From contig JAYKKT010000079.1 of the NCBI GenBank assembly GCA_036023115.1, positions 10,469,501 to 10,533,500 on the forward strand: 64,000 bases of DNA. The letters run 5' to 3'. A model generated the notes under the pieces. The model saw only the letters and a list, made by a program, of their open reading frames with translations. It did no database searches and was not told the origin of the DNA. This document shows, one piece after another, positions 21,656-33,921 of the stretch. Positions within the stretch are counted from its first letter, which is position 1. The number at the start of each line of letters is the position of its first letter. Source of the stretch: Brasenia schreberi. Its lineage: Eukaryota > Streptophyta > Magnoliopsida > Nymphaeales > Cabombaceae. Both the position numbers and the translations under genes were made by a program.

Positions 21656-21935
21656 TTATAAATTATAATCAGGATCATCAACTAAATAATCTTCATCTTC
21701 TCCTTGTTGCAGATCCTCATCATCATCAGCCACGCCCACACCTTCTTCTTCAAAATCAAATTCTTCATCTCCATAATGTTGTTGCGCTCCTTCCAAATTA
21801 ATCCAAGCAACGTCTTCTTCTGTTAGGAGGGCATTTTCTTTAGTGTCTTTCATAACCCAATCTTCTAATATATCAAAATTATCCAAACTTATTGGATCGA
21901 ACTGACTTTCTTCTCTATTTACTTTTTTTAATTGC
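21656..21935 (-). pseudogene. hAT transposase, last exon (acidic tail)
   Basis: Spliced to the dimerisation exon at AG 21936-21937. It encodes RQLKKVNREESQFDPISLDN and ends in a strongly acidic tail (DEEFDFEEEGVGVADDDEDL; YLVDDPDYNL) with stop at 21656-21658. Such acidic ends are common in this plant hAT subgroup. Confidence 0.75.
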
Positions 21936-22037
21936 CTACGACACAAACAAAGATAAACAATTAGTAAGTAATATTAACAATTGAAAACTGAAGTTAAATA
22001 ATATCGAATTGAAAATTTGAAAGTAATACAACATTAC

Positions 22038-22242
22038 CTTTCACGAAGGCGCATGTTACAACGAATATAAACCAAATCATTAAGCCTTTTGTGTTCTAAC
22101 CTGTTGCGCTTTTTTGTATGGATGTGTTCAAAAACACTCCAATTTCTTTCACAACCTATTGCACTACAGGTTTGGCTTAAGACTCTAACTGCAAAATCTC
22201 TAAGGTTTGGATAATCACTTCCAAACCTGTTCCACCAAACAT
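22038..22242 (-). pseudogene. hAT transposase, dimerisation exon
   Basis: GT-AG bounded exon (acceptor CAG at 22243-22245; donor GT at 22036-22037). It encodes DVWWNRFGSDYPNLRDFAVR and CSAIGCERNWSVFEHIHTKK, then RNRLEHKRLNDLVYI, the conserved hAT C-terminal dimerisation domain that contributes the last catalytic glutamate. Confidence 0.85.
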
Positions 22243-22325
22243 CTGTAAAAAAAATATAAACATTAGAGACATAATAATCCACAGTAATGTAAGATGCAAC
22301 TTAAATATGAAAATAAACAATGTAC

Positions 22326-24152
22326 CTGGACGCATCGTAGAGCGGTTGCGAATTGCAATAGGCAAACCCATCAAGTGAAGAGCATTATCATATATCTCCA
22401 TCTCTCGATGTATCACATCTACTATGCTCTCATCAGGGACTAATGTGTCGATGCATTCAATGATTCCTCGATTAACCTCACCGTCCCTTTTGAAGGTTGC
22501 TGAGTACCTCAATGATGGGTTTAGATAGTAGGCTACTGCATGAATAGGCTGATGCAATTGTTTATTCCATCTACTATCAATTATTTTCCACACGGGCACA
22601 TAATCTCTTTTTTTTCCATTAAAGTTATTTCTGATTGCTTCTTTTGCCCTGTTCATGGATTCATAAAGGTAGCCCATAGATGGTTTCTCCTCGCTGTCAG
22701 CCAATCTCAAAACTTTCACTAAAGGACAAGTAATTTTCAATAATCTGATACATGCATTCCAAAATGAACTTCTAAAAATCGTTTCTGCAATCTCATTTAA
22801 CTTTCTGTTCCTTCTGTTTTGTGGCAACTCTACAAATTGTTGCCACTCATCTGAGGAGAACATTCTCTTTAAAGCTTGCTTCTGTCTCACAATACTCTGT
22901 ACAGATAAGAAGTTTGTTGCGAACCGAGTTGCAGCTGTGCGAAGAAGCTCTGCACCTTCTTTGTATCTCCTCATCATACATAAAACAAATGCATGGTTGT
23001 AAATAAATTTTGTAATATCTTGGCAACACTCAGTTGCTGCCTTTATTTCATCCATCTCACCGATGTCCTCGAGGATGAGATCTAAACAATGGGCTGCACA
23101 TGGTGTCCAGTAGAAAGTCCCATAAATATCAGCTAACTCCTTTCCGGCTGCTTTGTAGTTAGCTGCATTATCTGTAATCAATTGGACTACATTTTCTAGC
23201 CCAACCTCTTGTATAACCTTATCAAATTCCTCTCGTAGGATCTCTGCAGTGTGCCTCTCCTCTGACATATCTAGAGATCTCAAAAACATGAGTCCTTTAG
23301 GACAATATACAAGAAAGTTTAGCAATGTCCTTCCTCGCCTATCGGTCCATCCATCTGCCATGATAGTGCATCCTGTTTCCTTCCACGATTGTCTCAAAGT
23401 CGAACAGTATTGCTGCACTTCAATCACGGTCTGATCTAATATCTTCCCTCTCAACTTCTGATAAGAGGGCATCTTGTATCCTGGACCAATGTTAGCAATT
23501 GCATCTGCCATTGCTTGAAAATGAAAACTGTTTGCTGCATTAAATGGAATGCATGCATCATAAAACCATCTGCCCACTACAAGGTCTGCTTGATCGTGCA
23601 GTTGTTCTGAAGCCATAGCAGCACAAATTCCTGGCTGAGCACCAGGTGTAGTGGAAGGAGGAAAGAACGAATTATGCTAGAAGAAGAAGCTCTTCCTCTA
23701 CTCCTTCCTGAACTTCCTCTTTTGCCACCTCCAAAGTCTTCAGATGCAACCCTCTTTCCTCTGCTAGGTGCTCGCGAACTGCTACTACCAATATCTGTTC
23801 TAGCATCTGAAGGCAAACTATCAGTGAATCCAACTCCAGTGGCAGTAGCATCATCAGCTTCTTCACACATCTGGAAATCATCCTTTTGTTGTCTCCTTTC
23901 CTGTATGCTCTCAATCATCTGCAAGCATTGCCATTTAATACCTTCTGGCACACTTCTAACTCTGCCTGTGCATGGAGCAACTTCTTTCCTGGTTCCTGCT
24001 AGGTGGTGTTTCAACCTTGAAATTCCACCACTAACCACCTTTTCACAAAATAAACATCTGATTTTTAACCTTGAACCCTCAACTGGTATACCCCACTGTC
24101 ATGCCGAATCATCAGACTTTGAATGAGAGTCTCTACCACCCCTTCCTGCCAT
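22326..24152 (-). pseudogene. hAT transposase main exon: BED finger and DUF659 catalytic core
   Basis: Starts at ATG 24152-24150 (MAGRGGRDSHSKSDDSA). A TGA at 24099-24101 interrupts it before the BED finger. The finger itself follows (RCLFCEKVVSGGISRLKHHL near 23980-24060, then APC). A serine/arginine-rich linker leads to a one-base frame change near 23675. The core frame 22326-23616 is then open for over 420 codons: FYDACIPFNAANSFHFQAMA, TIMADGWTDRRGRTLLNFLV, VQLITDNAANYKAAGKELAD, TPCAAHCLDLILEDIGEMDE and SRWNKQLHQPIHAVAYYLNP. The two aspartates of the catalytic triad region are present. The exon ends at a GT at 22324-22325. Confidence 0.9.
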
Positions 24153-24514
24153 CTCAATGGAGTACTTTAATTCAAACAAAAACCTGAAAATAAAAGCACT
24201 TCGTAAATCCCCCAATCTTCAAATAACACTCAAATCGAGTGTCTCCCACTTCATGAATGCAATAAAAATCGTATACACACACTTAATAACTTCATATTTT
24301 GTCATTAAAAAAAAAAAACCCGAAATAACACAAAAAACAATAAATATAAAGGAAAAAAAGGAAAAAAACATTAAAAATATACCTAAATCTGAGTTTGGAG
24401 GCTTGGACGGACACCGTAGGGCACGATTTTAGAGCTTTGAACACCAAGGAGGCGAAAACCGACTCTTAGGGAACTTGAAGAACCCAAAAGGAGAGAGGAA
24501 ACCCGCGAAAAATC

Positions 24515-24685
24515 GCGGGTTTCTCTCGGGCCGGGACCCTTTATAAGGGTCCCAGGGCGTATCGCCCGTATCGTACGATACGGGCGATACGCACCGTATC
24601 GCACGATACGGTGCGATACGCCCGCACCTGCGATACGGGGGCCCGTACGATACGTATCGCATACGGTGCGATACGGACAACACTG
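24515..24685. repeat. Right terminus and CGATACG palindromic array of the hAT element
   Basis: Dense direct and inverted copies of CGATACG, GTGCGATACG and CCGTATCG from about 24548 to the end. Some form long palindromes, e.g. CCCGTATCGTACGATACGGG near 24567-24586. Confidence 0.85.
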
Positions 24686-25010
24686 ACCTATACTAATCAT
24701 ATGATCTACAATAGCTTCAAATTCATTCAAATGATCTATCTACAACTGGGTTGCCATGTTTATTCTTTGATTGCATCAATTTCTTCAATAGAAACAATGG
24801 CTATTGCTTGTTTAAAAAACATAGATTAACTCTAGCTGCTCTGAATAGTTCGGGCATTCTTCTCATGAGTTACATGATTGTAGACATTCTTATCTACAAA
24901 GTACTAAATAAAACTGCAGACTTGCTTATGCTCGAAATCTCATTCTTTATATGTTTTACCTTTTATTTTTTATTTTAAATAATGGCAAGTGCATAGACTT
25001 CAAAAATAAC
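24686..25010 (-). pseudogene. Older copia gag, piece 3 (upstream part)
   Basis: Minus strand reads VDKNVYNHVTHEKNARTIQS near 24840-24900, a broken stretch, then RSFE and NEFEAIVDHMISIG near 24690-24730, the capsid-type gag of copia elements. It continues into piece 2 when the hAT element and one copy of ACCTATAC are removed. Confidence 0.7.
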
Positions 25011-26957
25011 AAATCGCTCATTTAAAGAGTTCGAGAATAATACTTAAAACCATTCAAGAAAATCATACAACTCATATGCCCTTCTATCTTGATTTCAAAT
25101 AAAAAGAATCATCCAAGGTTGAACATGTAAATTCAACAACAAAACAAGTGAAGATACCTAGATTCCATAGGTCGGCGGCAATAGCAACCTCCACCTAAAA
25201 AGCTGTAAGCAAATAATAAAAAAGAATGACACACTAGAATTAACGTGGAAAATCTAGCTTTACTATGAAATAAGTAGAGTACACACATTACACTATCCAA
25301 CACGCAGGTGTACCAAGATATAAATCTGAAGCAAGTACAAATAACTTCAATATATGTCGCAGTTGACCATAAAACAAGGCAAACTATATCTGAAACGTAT
25401 CTCTGGAAAAGGGGTGTGCTGACACAAGGAACAAGTTCGTTAATATGTGAATGCCAACAAACTTGATAAGCAACTGTGCCTCAAAGCTTCATTAACTAGA
25501 ACCCTCCAACATCTCACAAGAACGTCCAATATATGATGGTGATTTCCACCAAGGTTCTCCAACAGCAGCCGCACCCCTCAATATCATGCTCCCTCTCTAA
25601 GATGCACTTTAAAAAGTCTAGGGCACCGTTGCCTGCCCTCTTTTTGTTTTCATAGAGCTCTTCCACCATGCCCACACGCACCACTAATGTGTGACCTTGG
25701 CTAGACATAAAAGGGCATAAATGCCAATCATGAGTGATCCTTGACTTAGAAATAAACAACTCAAACTCACATGCCCCGGACCATCGTTACCATGTTTCAA
25801 AAATAAAAGAAAAACACATACATGTAGATCGAAACATGGAGTTGAATGAATGCATGCAAGAGAGGCTCACCATCGAAGGATATGATGAAACAAAATCAAC
25901 TGCAGGTCGCTGATCCTGGTTTAAGTGTAAAGAGTCTGCACGAAAGTTTGACTAATCATGAGATCGCCACCGAAAAAATCCAATAGAACAGAAATCGGAA
26001 TAGTGAATATGCAAATAAAAGGATAGATGCAAGGCTAGAGAGATCACCTTCTACGGAAAACCCTTGGTATGAGAAATGAGGAATCCGGTGGAGAAACAAC
26101 ACAAAAGTAGATAGTCGGCCCCTACCTATGCGGGTGGGCTTAGCCCAAGGGGCTCCCTTCACTACTTCGCTTTCTTGGGACTCTCTTCTTCCTATGACTC
26201 CAGGAGATGAACCGACTCTAGGGAAAAATCTCAATGATAAGTCTACAAAATTTCAGAGAGGCTCTAGCCGGGGGTGGGGGGGAGGTCCATTTGTAGATGG
26301 AATTTTTGTTCATTTTTAAAATAAATAAAAATGAAACTCTACACATTTTTAGTGCATGCATGATCTGGATGTAATTGTCATATGATAGCTCACGTTGACT
26401 TCTTTTGTACCATGTTCAGTTCGTTCGCCAAACTCCTCCGCACTTTTAACTCCTCCACCTTTTTAAACTTTTCTTGATATAAAAACCTTCCTAATAGAGT
26501 TCTGATGGAATCCTTCACACTATTCAAAATGGCCTTCACGAACTTCTTTTAACTTGTTAGCCACTTGTTTGAATGGCCCAGCTCATACATCATAACTCCT
26601 TAACTTGGTTAGACCCAAGTTTGACTAAGCTCATTCATGTTTTCCAGAAATTTCATCCACACTTACATTCAAAGTTCCTTCACACTTCCATTTATATTTC
26701 CTTCAAGTTTCATTTCATGCAAATTTTCATCTCATTTAGATTTTATTTAAATTTCATACAAAAAATTCTTTTAAAATCCTTGGATGAGTTAAAATCTCTT
26801 CAAAAGTTCAAAGTGACATAGGTCGACCAATCTAAAATCTATTTTTTTGATCCAAAATAGTTTTCATGAAATTTGATTTGCTTAAAATTTTGAAAGAGGA
26901 AAATTTTTCGAGGTGCTTGCGAAATGCTCCACTTTGATATTCCTTTCAGCTAGATTG
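25011..26957. other. Non-coding stretch, possibly the 5' LTR/leader of the older copia
   Basis: No gene recognised. Around 25180-25270 the minus strand carries TTCCACGTTAATTCTAGTGT, a word typical of the U5 end of some plant copia LTRs, followed by an intron-like pyrimidine tract. A 5' LTR of the gag remnant may therefore lie here, but no second LTR or primer site was found to confirm it. The rest is AT-rich and unremarkable. Confidence 0.35.
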
Positions 26958-27842
26958 AGTTCAACAACAACTAAGCCTTTTTCCATACTAGACGGGGTCG
27001 GCTACATGGATTCTTTGTTTCCACATATCCCTATCGTGTGTCATGTTAGTAGTTAACTCCCAATAAACTAGATCGTTCTTTGTTGTTTCTTTTCAACACT
27101 TTTGTGGTCGTCCTCTACCTCTTTTAATACTTTCCAAATTTAGTTTTTCTAACCTTCTTACATGTTCTTCCTTTGATCTTCTTTCTATATGTCCAAACCA
27201 TCTTAAACGATGTTCTCTCATTTTATCCTCTATTGGTGTCACTCCTAATTTGTTTCCAATAACCTCATTATGTATACGGTATTTTCTTGTATGACCACTC
27301 ATCCATCTCAACATCTTCATTTTTGTCACAGACATCTTTTGTACATGTTGATGATTAACTGCCCAACACTCAGAACCATAAAACATGACAGGCCTAATTG
27401 CTGCTCTATAATATTTAGCTTTTAATTTTAATGGTATCTTCTTATCACAAAGAATACCTGATGCTCCTCTCCATTTTAACCAATTACCATTAATTCTATG
27501 TGTAACATCTCCATCAATTCTTCCATCACTTTGAAAAATTGACCCTAGGTATTTAAAACTTTCCTTTTGGGGAATGCAATGTGTGCCAATTTTAATTTCT
27601 ATGTCCTCTGAAGTAGCCAAATGATCAAACTTACATTCCATATATTATGTCTTTGTTCTACTAAGTCGGAGGCCTTTGCTTTCTAATGTTTCTCTCCATA
27701 GTTCCAATTTTCTATTAACTTTTTCCTTAGACTCCTCCACTAATACAATGTCATCTGCAAATAACATACACCAAGGTACTTCATCTTGAATATGTTTTGT
27801 TAACTCATCCATCACCATTATAAATAAGTATGGACTTAAAGT
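26958..27842 (-). mobile_element. RTE-type LINE, 5'-truncated copy D
   Basis: Full 3' part of the LINE: tail ending in a GTTGTTGTTGAA-type repeat (plus-strand TCAACAACAACTAAGCC at about 26960), C-terminal frame 27093-27641 ([60 protein letters not shown]) and the RT catalytic part ([17 protein letters not shown]) upstream of 27645. Similarity stops abruptly at about 27842, as in incomplete reverse transcription. A frame break lies at 27642, and another stop follows QKC at 27093. Confidence 0.88.
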
Positions 27843-29708
27843 GTATTTACAAGTTTGAATTACAAAAGGATGAAATATCATGATGGAGCCGCGGGACATA
27901 TACCACGGACCACAAACCTACACGGGTGGCACTGAAACATGGAATACTGTGACGCACGTCCTATGACATAGTAGGATAATCACTGACAGGACTTTCCACT
28001 TGCGATCTTCATCATGGCCTACATCCTGGTCCATTTCCATATGTCATGGGCATCACAGTTAATATGTTTTGTTGTAGTGTAGCCAGTAAGGGTTGTAAGA
28101 AAGTTATGGTGAAACATATAGTTTTGAAAGATTTTGAATTTTTTGCATGATGTATCATTGAGAAAAGATTTGGGGGTATTTTGCCATCAGTCGTCATGCC
28201 GTACAAATGTCAAGGAAGGAGGAGATCTGACGTCAACCCACAGCACAGTGTGGCATGCCTCCAAAAATTGCCCCTCGTTAAGTAGATCTCCCTTCACTAG
28301 CTCTGCTTTCGGGAATAGGGGTAAGTTATGATCCTACACGGTTTTACTTTGATACTCTTCCGACAGTTGGATGCACCAATGTAGAAGCACTTTGGTGCGT
28401 ACTTATTCCACCGTCAGGTGCTTTTATATATATATAAATTAATATTTGCAATGATGAGAAAGAAGAAACGAGAGTTTAAGCTTGATCTAGCAAGCTATAT
28501 AGAGAGTTCTACAATATGAGTCCATTTCAGATAGTAATATGCATATAGGCTAATAGTGGTCACTGTCTCTTACAGTTGAATGCTTAGATCGTAGAGTTTG
28601 CAGAGTAACCGTTTTCAGTAAACGCACATTCACAAAGATATACATGAATGAAAATGCTTCACTCGGTAGACTCATTTTGATGATTTAGTTCCGAACTGCT
28701 GAAATTGTTCCAGTTTTTCGCAGTGAAGTAATTCTCATTCACATAGATCACATGAACGAAAATGCAAATTTCATCAATAATCATGCTTTGACATATTATA
28801 AGCTGACATAAATAGAAGGTTCTTGTTTGCAGGAAGATAGTACCTGTCTCTTGTTCTTGGGATTGTTCACTTTGAAACATCAAGGCCGTCTTGGCTGGCA
28901 AGTCTATCAGTGTTGAAGCCTATGAGGCTGCCATTGTCGGGAGAGAGATGTACCTTTAATTCTTTGACAGAATTGCATCAATGTGTATGCACTTTGATAT
29001 GAAACAGTTTTCTTTCATTATTTGACACATTCATGAGTTAATGTGATTAATGGAAAGAGAGTATAGGAAATTTGGTTTTACCTATTGGTAATTAGTAAAG
29101 CTACTGTCTTTTAATTTCTTCACTGAATAAAGCTTAATGAGGGCGTGAGTGCTTAACCTCCCTCGAATCCATATATGAAATAAACCGTTTACCGGGGTGG
29201 CCTTTATTTTTCAAAAGACTTGTGAAAGTGGGCCTGCCCGCCCACATAAAATGTGCGCCGGACCAACCCCCACTATATCGACTTAGTAGCATTTCAGGCT
29301 TGTGAGCTTTGGGTATGGTCTTCTTCCCAGCAAACTCGATAGCCACTAGGGACACAATAAGAAATCATCACCGAGTTTGACCGGGTTGATGTGAAGGGTT
29401 TTGCAGTAAAGGCGCCTGTCTCCTCCTTTTGCACTTGTCGGGTGGGCATCGTTCATCAATGTTTTAGTACTCCTTTTCGGTCATTGGCAACGTACTTTGT
29501 ACTTCTGCCTCTTTCCACCATCTTGTACTACAAACTTCCTCAACGAAAAAAAAAGTCGAAATTATCGAAGTTTTCAACCTTTTTATTTGTTTATTGAGGA
29601 TGACAAATTGAGAACATATACGTACACCCATAAACAAATTTTCTTAGCAAGTTCACTTATTTATTTTATAATATAAATATATTTTATATTTATAATATAT
29701 ATGTAATG

Positions 29709-29710
<2 letters not shown>

Positions 29711-29742
<32 letters not shown>
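29711..29742. repeat. (AT)n microsatellite
   Basis: Uninterrupted AT dinucleotides; a plant simple-sequence repeat. Confidence 0.9.
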
Positions 29743-29746
<4 letters not shown>

Positions 29747-30272
29747 AGAGAGCAAAGTTCATACACACTCATACATGCTCTAATCTGCGTATAAGTCACT
29801 TATTTTATTGTAACATCAATTATTGAGACCTCAATTAGATTAGATGTATTTAACTATATGTCAACCTTGTCTCCCTAAAGTAGATGAGGTTCACGAGTCA
29901 AGCTGTGGTTGAATCTTGTCTCGTTGGCAACCTAGTTCTACCGACACCTCGAGATTTAATTTTCATTAGCATTGACAAGATCCTCTTTCATGCTTCTACC
30001 TTGCCATAAGCTTACTCTCCTTGATATTTCATACATGTACTACTTGGTACTATATTGAACAACCATGTGCCAATTTTTTTTTTAATAATTCATCACCTGT
30101 ACTTCCTCAGGACGTATGCAAATACACAAGAAACAGCAAACAAAGTGTACTGCGGGCGATTACAAGTGAGACTTTGCAACCTTGTTAATGATGAGTTATA
30201 AAACGAGATTCTTGATCACAAACTTGTGGTTGGCGTGCGACTGTCATCATGAATCCGCAAAAGGTTCCCGTC

Positions 30273-30281
30273 CTATATTTG
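30273..30281 (+). promoter_or_regulatory. Candidate TATA box of petC
   Basis: CTATATTTG lies about 92-100 bases before the ATG at 30373, a fitting distance for a plant TATA element with a short leader. The ATG context (CGACCATGGCT) is a good plant start. No light-response box could be assigned with confidence. Confidence 0.3.
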
Positions 30282-30372
30282 AGTCTATGCAAAATCCTCG
30301 GATCACTCACTTCTCGGCATACCATCTTCATACACATCCCTCTTGAAGTAGTGGGAGGAATATCCATCGACC

Positions 30373-31826
30373 ATGGCTTCTACTCCACTTGCTACTCTCT
30401 CTACTTCACAGGTGCTTGTTATTAAAAGCATACATATATGTACATGGATTTGACTAAAATCTACAAAGTTGAAACTCTAATAAGAACATCTTTGCTGATG
30501 AGCTTTTCAGATATCTGCTGCGAAGTTTGGTCTGTTCCCGCCATCAGAATCATTGCCGTCGAAGAAGAAGGGGCACTGTTGCTCGGAAAAAAGATGTGTG
30601 AGGATTGCTTGCGAGTCAACGACCAACCAATTTGCCGGTGAGGAACCTGAAATTAGCAAACGCCAACTGATGAATTTGATTCTTCTCGGCTCCGTGTCGT
30701 TGCCTGCAGCCGCCGCAGGAGTATTGGTCCCCCCTGCGTCTGCAGCGTTACCAGCAGGGTGAGTTCGGTTTAGGCTAATTTTCTTCGCCGTTGTTCATGT
30801 AGCTTTATGGCTTTGCAGAAATCAGCAACCGAGTTACTTTGCTTAATTAGGAACCGCTGGGAGACGGACAAACGGCTTAAAATAACATAGGCAGATTACA
30901 TTTAAAAATAACATAAAGCTGCTTCCCTTCTTTTTTTAGACTGGCTATTTAATAAGATTAAAATAATGTTTTTGAATTTCATGGAGAGGATTTTTTAGAG
31001 AAAAATTAAATTTTGACTTCCAACAGTTGATGGACAAGGTAGGGCTAGAAAATGAGCTGAACGAGCTGAAACTTGGCCGCTCGTCTCATTAGGTGCGTTG
31101 TTGTTTGCTCATCACTCGTCTCGTTTTTGCTAATCTAACACAAGCCTAAGGTACACCTAGACCAGCCGAATAGATACAGAACGAGCCAAACATAATTACT
31201 TTGCCGGTTAAACTTTTAGAAGAACTTACATTCCATGTAACTTTCATAAAAAAGAATGACACTACTGATCTTCTATGAACTATTTAACCAACAATCTTTA
31301 TTGCGAAAAGATATCGAAAGGTATGTAAGCTCTGCAGATTAAGTAGTGTGTCTATGTGCGTTTTATATATGTATGTGTGTATGCAGTTATCTATGTCTGT
31401 GTATGTGTGTACTCAAAGTACACAAGCTTATAATGCTTGTCCCATTGATTTATTTGGACCTTTTGTTTTTTCTCTATTTATATGGGGTTTCCTGGGTTGT
31501 GGAAAGTTACATTAGAGTGTGCCCAGCCTGTTTGAAGCACACCTCGCAAACCAACAGAAGCTGAAACGGTGCAGCTACTCTTGTTAGATTCTGGATCCAA
31601 GCAGTACTAAGCTGCGCATAAGCGGGAAAATAAGCTCTCGTCCAAAGTCATGTATATGTTTGGTTCCTTGTTTAATAATGAACTTTAATTAGTTTATATT
31701 GACAGGAGCCGCAGTGCCATTGGCTGTAGTTGTGAATTCATGAAAGATGTCGAGTAAGTAATTTTGTGCACAAGATTAATTACATGCTTGTTCCTGGTAA
31801 CAAATTTGACTAGGTATGTATGACTA

Positions 31827-31863
<37 letters not shown>

Positions 31864-31900
31864 GTTCCTGGTAACAAATTTGACTAGGTATGTATGTCTA

Positions 31901-31971
<71 letters not shown>

Positions 31972-33297
31972 CTCAGTAGAAAAGAAGAAATAGAAATGCA
32001 TGTTGGTAAGTTGGGGAAAAGCTTAATACAACTATTTTAGGATAAATAAAAGATCGCCCAAGTACTCTCCCTTTTAAGAAAAAAAGTAGAAAAACTTTGT
32101 GAATCTGGTACATATGATCAGTATGGAACCGACCCAGCAGTTTCAATCATAACCAAACAGGACCAGGAACGGTCTGGAACCAGAACCGATGAAACAGACC
32201 CAAGATGGGAGACCATTCGGTTCTGTTTCGATTCCACTTTTCATGGAACCGGAATCTGTCAAAGCATGAACCGTTGGTTCTGAAACATTTAAAAAAAAAA
32301 TCCTTTGAAATTTAATTTTTAAATGTTTTTACCGATCCGAGATGGTTTAGGACACTGGAACAGCCCCAAAACTTGTCGTGTCTAGCACGAGGGACATGAA
32401 CATGAAGGTCATCTCAACGACAAAAAAACTGAAAGACCTGTATTTCGGTTCCAGACCATTATCAATTTCATCTCTTTCGGATTCATGAAAGAGTTCAAAA
32501 ACTTTTAACTTTCTTTGTGTTAGGAACAACTTCCGCCCCTTATCAAAGAGCGAACTCTTATCAACTTGAATCTTCTTTTCGGGAAAAGTTCAGTTTAGTG
32601 CACATGTGGCTTGACTAATTTGCAATTTAGTTCCCATCGAAAAAACTAGGTGATATGGAAGCCTGTATTGTGCACTATTACGGCGCTAGTTTTTTCTCGA
32701 CGTGGCTAATACAACAATCATATGTGGTTCCTACATGACAAAAATGATCCACGTCAGGGAAAACGTTGGAGAATAAAAGATACATTTGCCCTTTTGAATT
32801 GATAAGAATCTTTTCAGCATTTAAATATGCGTTACTAAGCATCATACTGATTCTTGAACAAGTGTGATATAATTTAGAATAAACTAATTAATTTAAAATG
32901 ATGTGTTATTATTCAATATCTGTTGTATTCAGTTCCACTCCAAACTCTGCATCAACACAACTTGTGCTAGAATTATTTTTGAGATATCTCTGTGAGTCCA
33001 AATTATAGAATGCATAAAGCCTTCTTGCGCAAGTGTAGAGATTATCAACCCTTGTTTCCCTATCACATCCCTATTTGGAAAATGTACTCCTGCTCCTGCC
33101 CACAAATTTAACCATCGATATGGAACAGACCTTAGACCACGCTTCACATATGTTGTATGGATCCAGCTATACCATATGACATAATGTGAAATGTTTTTCT
33201 TTTCCTTTATCCACATGTTTAGACGAGAGAGTTAGACAGACCCAAAAAAGATAGGTCTAAAAGCTGAACGTAGCATAAACGTTACCCTCCCTGCGTA

Positions 33298-33340
<43 letters not shown>

Positions 33341-33580
33341 GTATTTCATATACATATACATACATGTATATATATATGTTACATTGCCCGTGCTTATGAA
33401 GAATATGTAGCACAAGTTTTAACTTTTTGACCCGTTTTATAAGCCTTTCAAATGTCTCTCCGATCACACTAGAGAACTTTCTCCATTTTGATAATCCCTT
33501 CTTGTCACTTGAGTAGTGAGAGAACACATTCCCACCCACCCTCTCTCTCTCTCTCTCTTAAGAAGAGAGGATAGATCTCT

Positions 33581-33633
<53 letters not shown>

Positions 33634-33873
33634 GTATTTCATATACATATACATACATGTATATATATATATATGTTACATTGCCCGTGCTTATGAAGAA
33701 TATGTAGCACAAGTTTTAACTTTTTGACCCGTTCTATAAGCCTTTCAAATGTCTCTCCGATCACACTAGAGAACTTTCTCCATTTTGATAATCCCTTCTT
33801 GTCACTTGAGTAGTGAGAGAACACATTCCCACCCACCCTCTCTCTCTCTCTTAAGAAGAGAGGATAGATCTCT

Positions 33874-33921
<48 letters not shown>

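Larger units (their letters stand above)
21332..24685 (-). mobile_element. hAT DNA transposon with intact ends and an 8 bp target duplication
   Basis: 3354 bp. Ends are CAGTGTTGTCTGACGCG at 21332 and the inverted counterpart CAGTGTTGTCCGTATCG at 24685. The host 8-mer ACCTATAC flanks both ends perfectly (21324-21331 and 24686-24693), as hAT transposases produce. A BED/DUF659/hAT-dimerisation transposase gene lies inside on the minus strand in at least three exons. Behind each end are arrays of CGTATCG/CGATACG words. The coding region has a nonsense codon and a frameshift, so this copy is probably immobile unless helped by another copy. Confidence 0.93.
27843..30372. other. Region upstream of the petC gene
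   Basis: About 2.5 kb without a recognisable gene. Short frames (e.g. 29134-29355 minus) carry no known domain. A 32 bp (AT)n tract lies at 29711-29742. The last few hundred bases should hold the petC promoter. Confidence 0.5.

Noticed and set aside
23674..24126. 150-codon plus-strand frame opposite the hAT transposase
   Set aside because: It is the complement of the BED/linker exon; the Leu/Pro/Ser-rich composition is a shadow of the Gly/Arg/Ser-rich linker.
31810..32001. Minus-strand frame of alternating Tyr-Ile and Thr-His
   Set aside because: It is a translation of AT and GT microsatellites.
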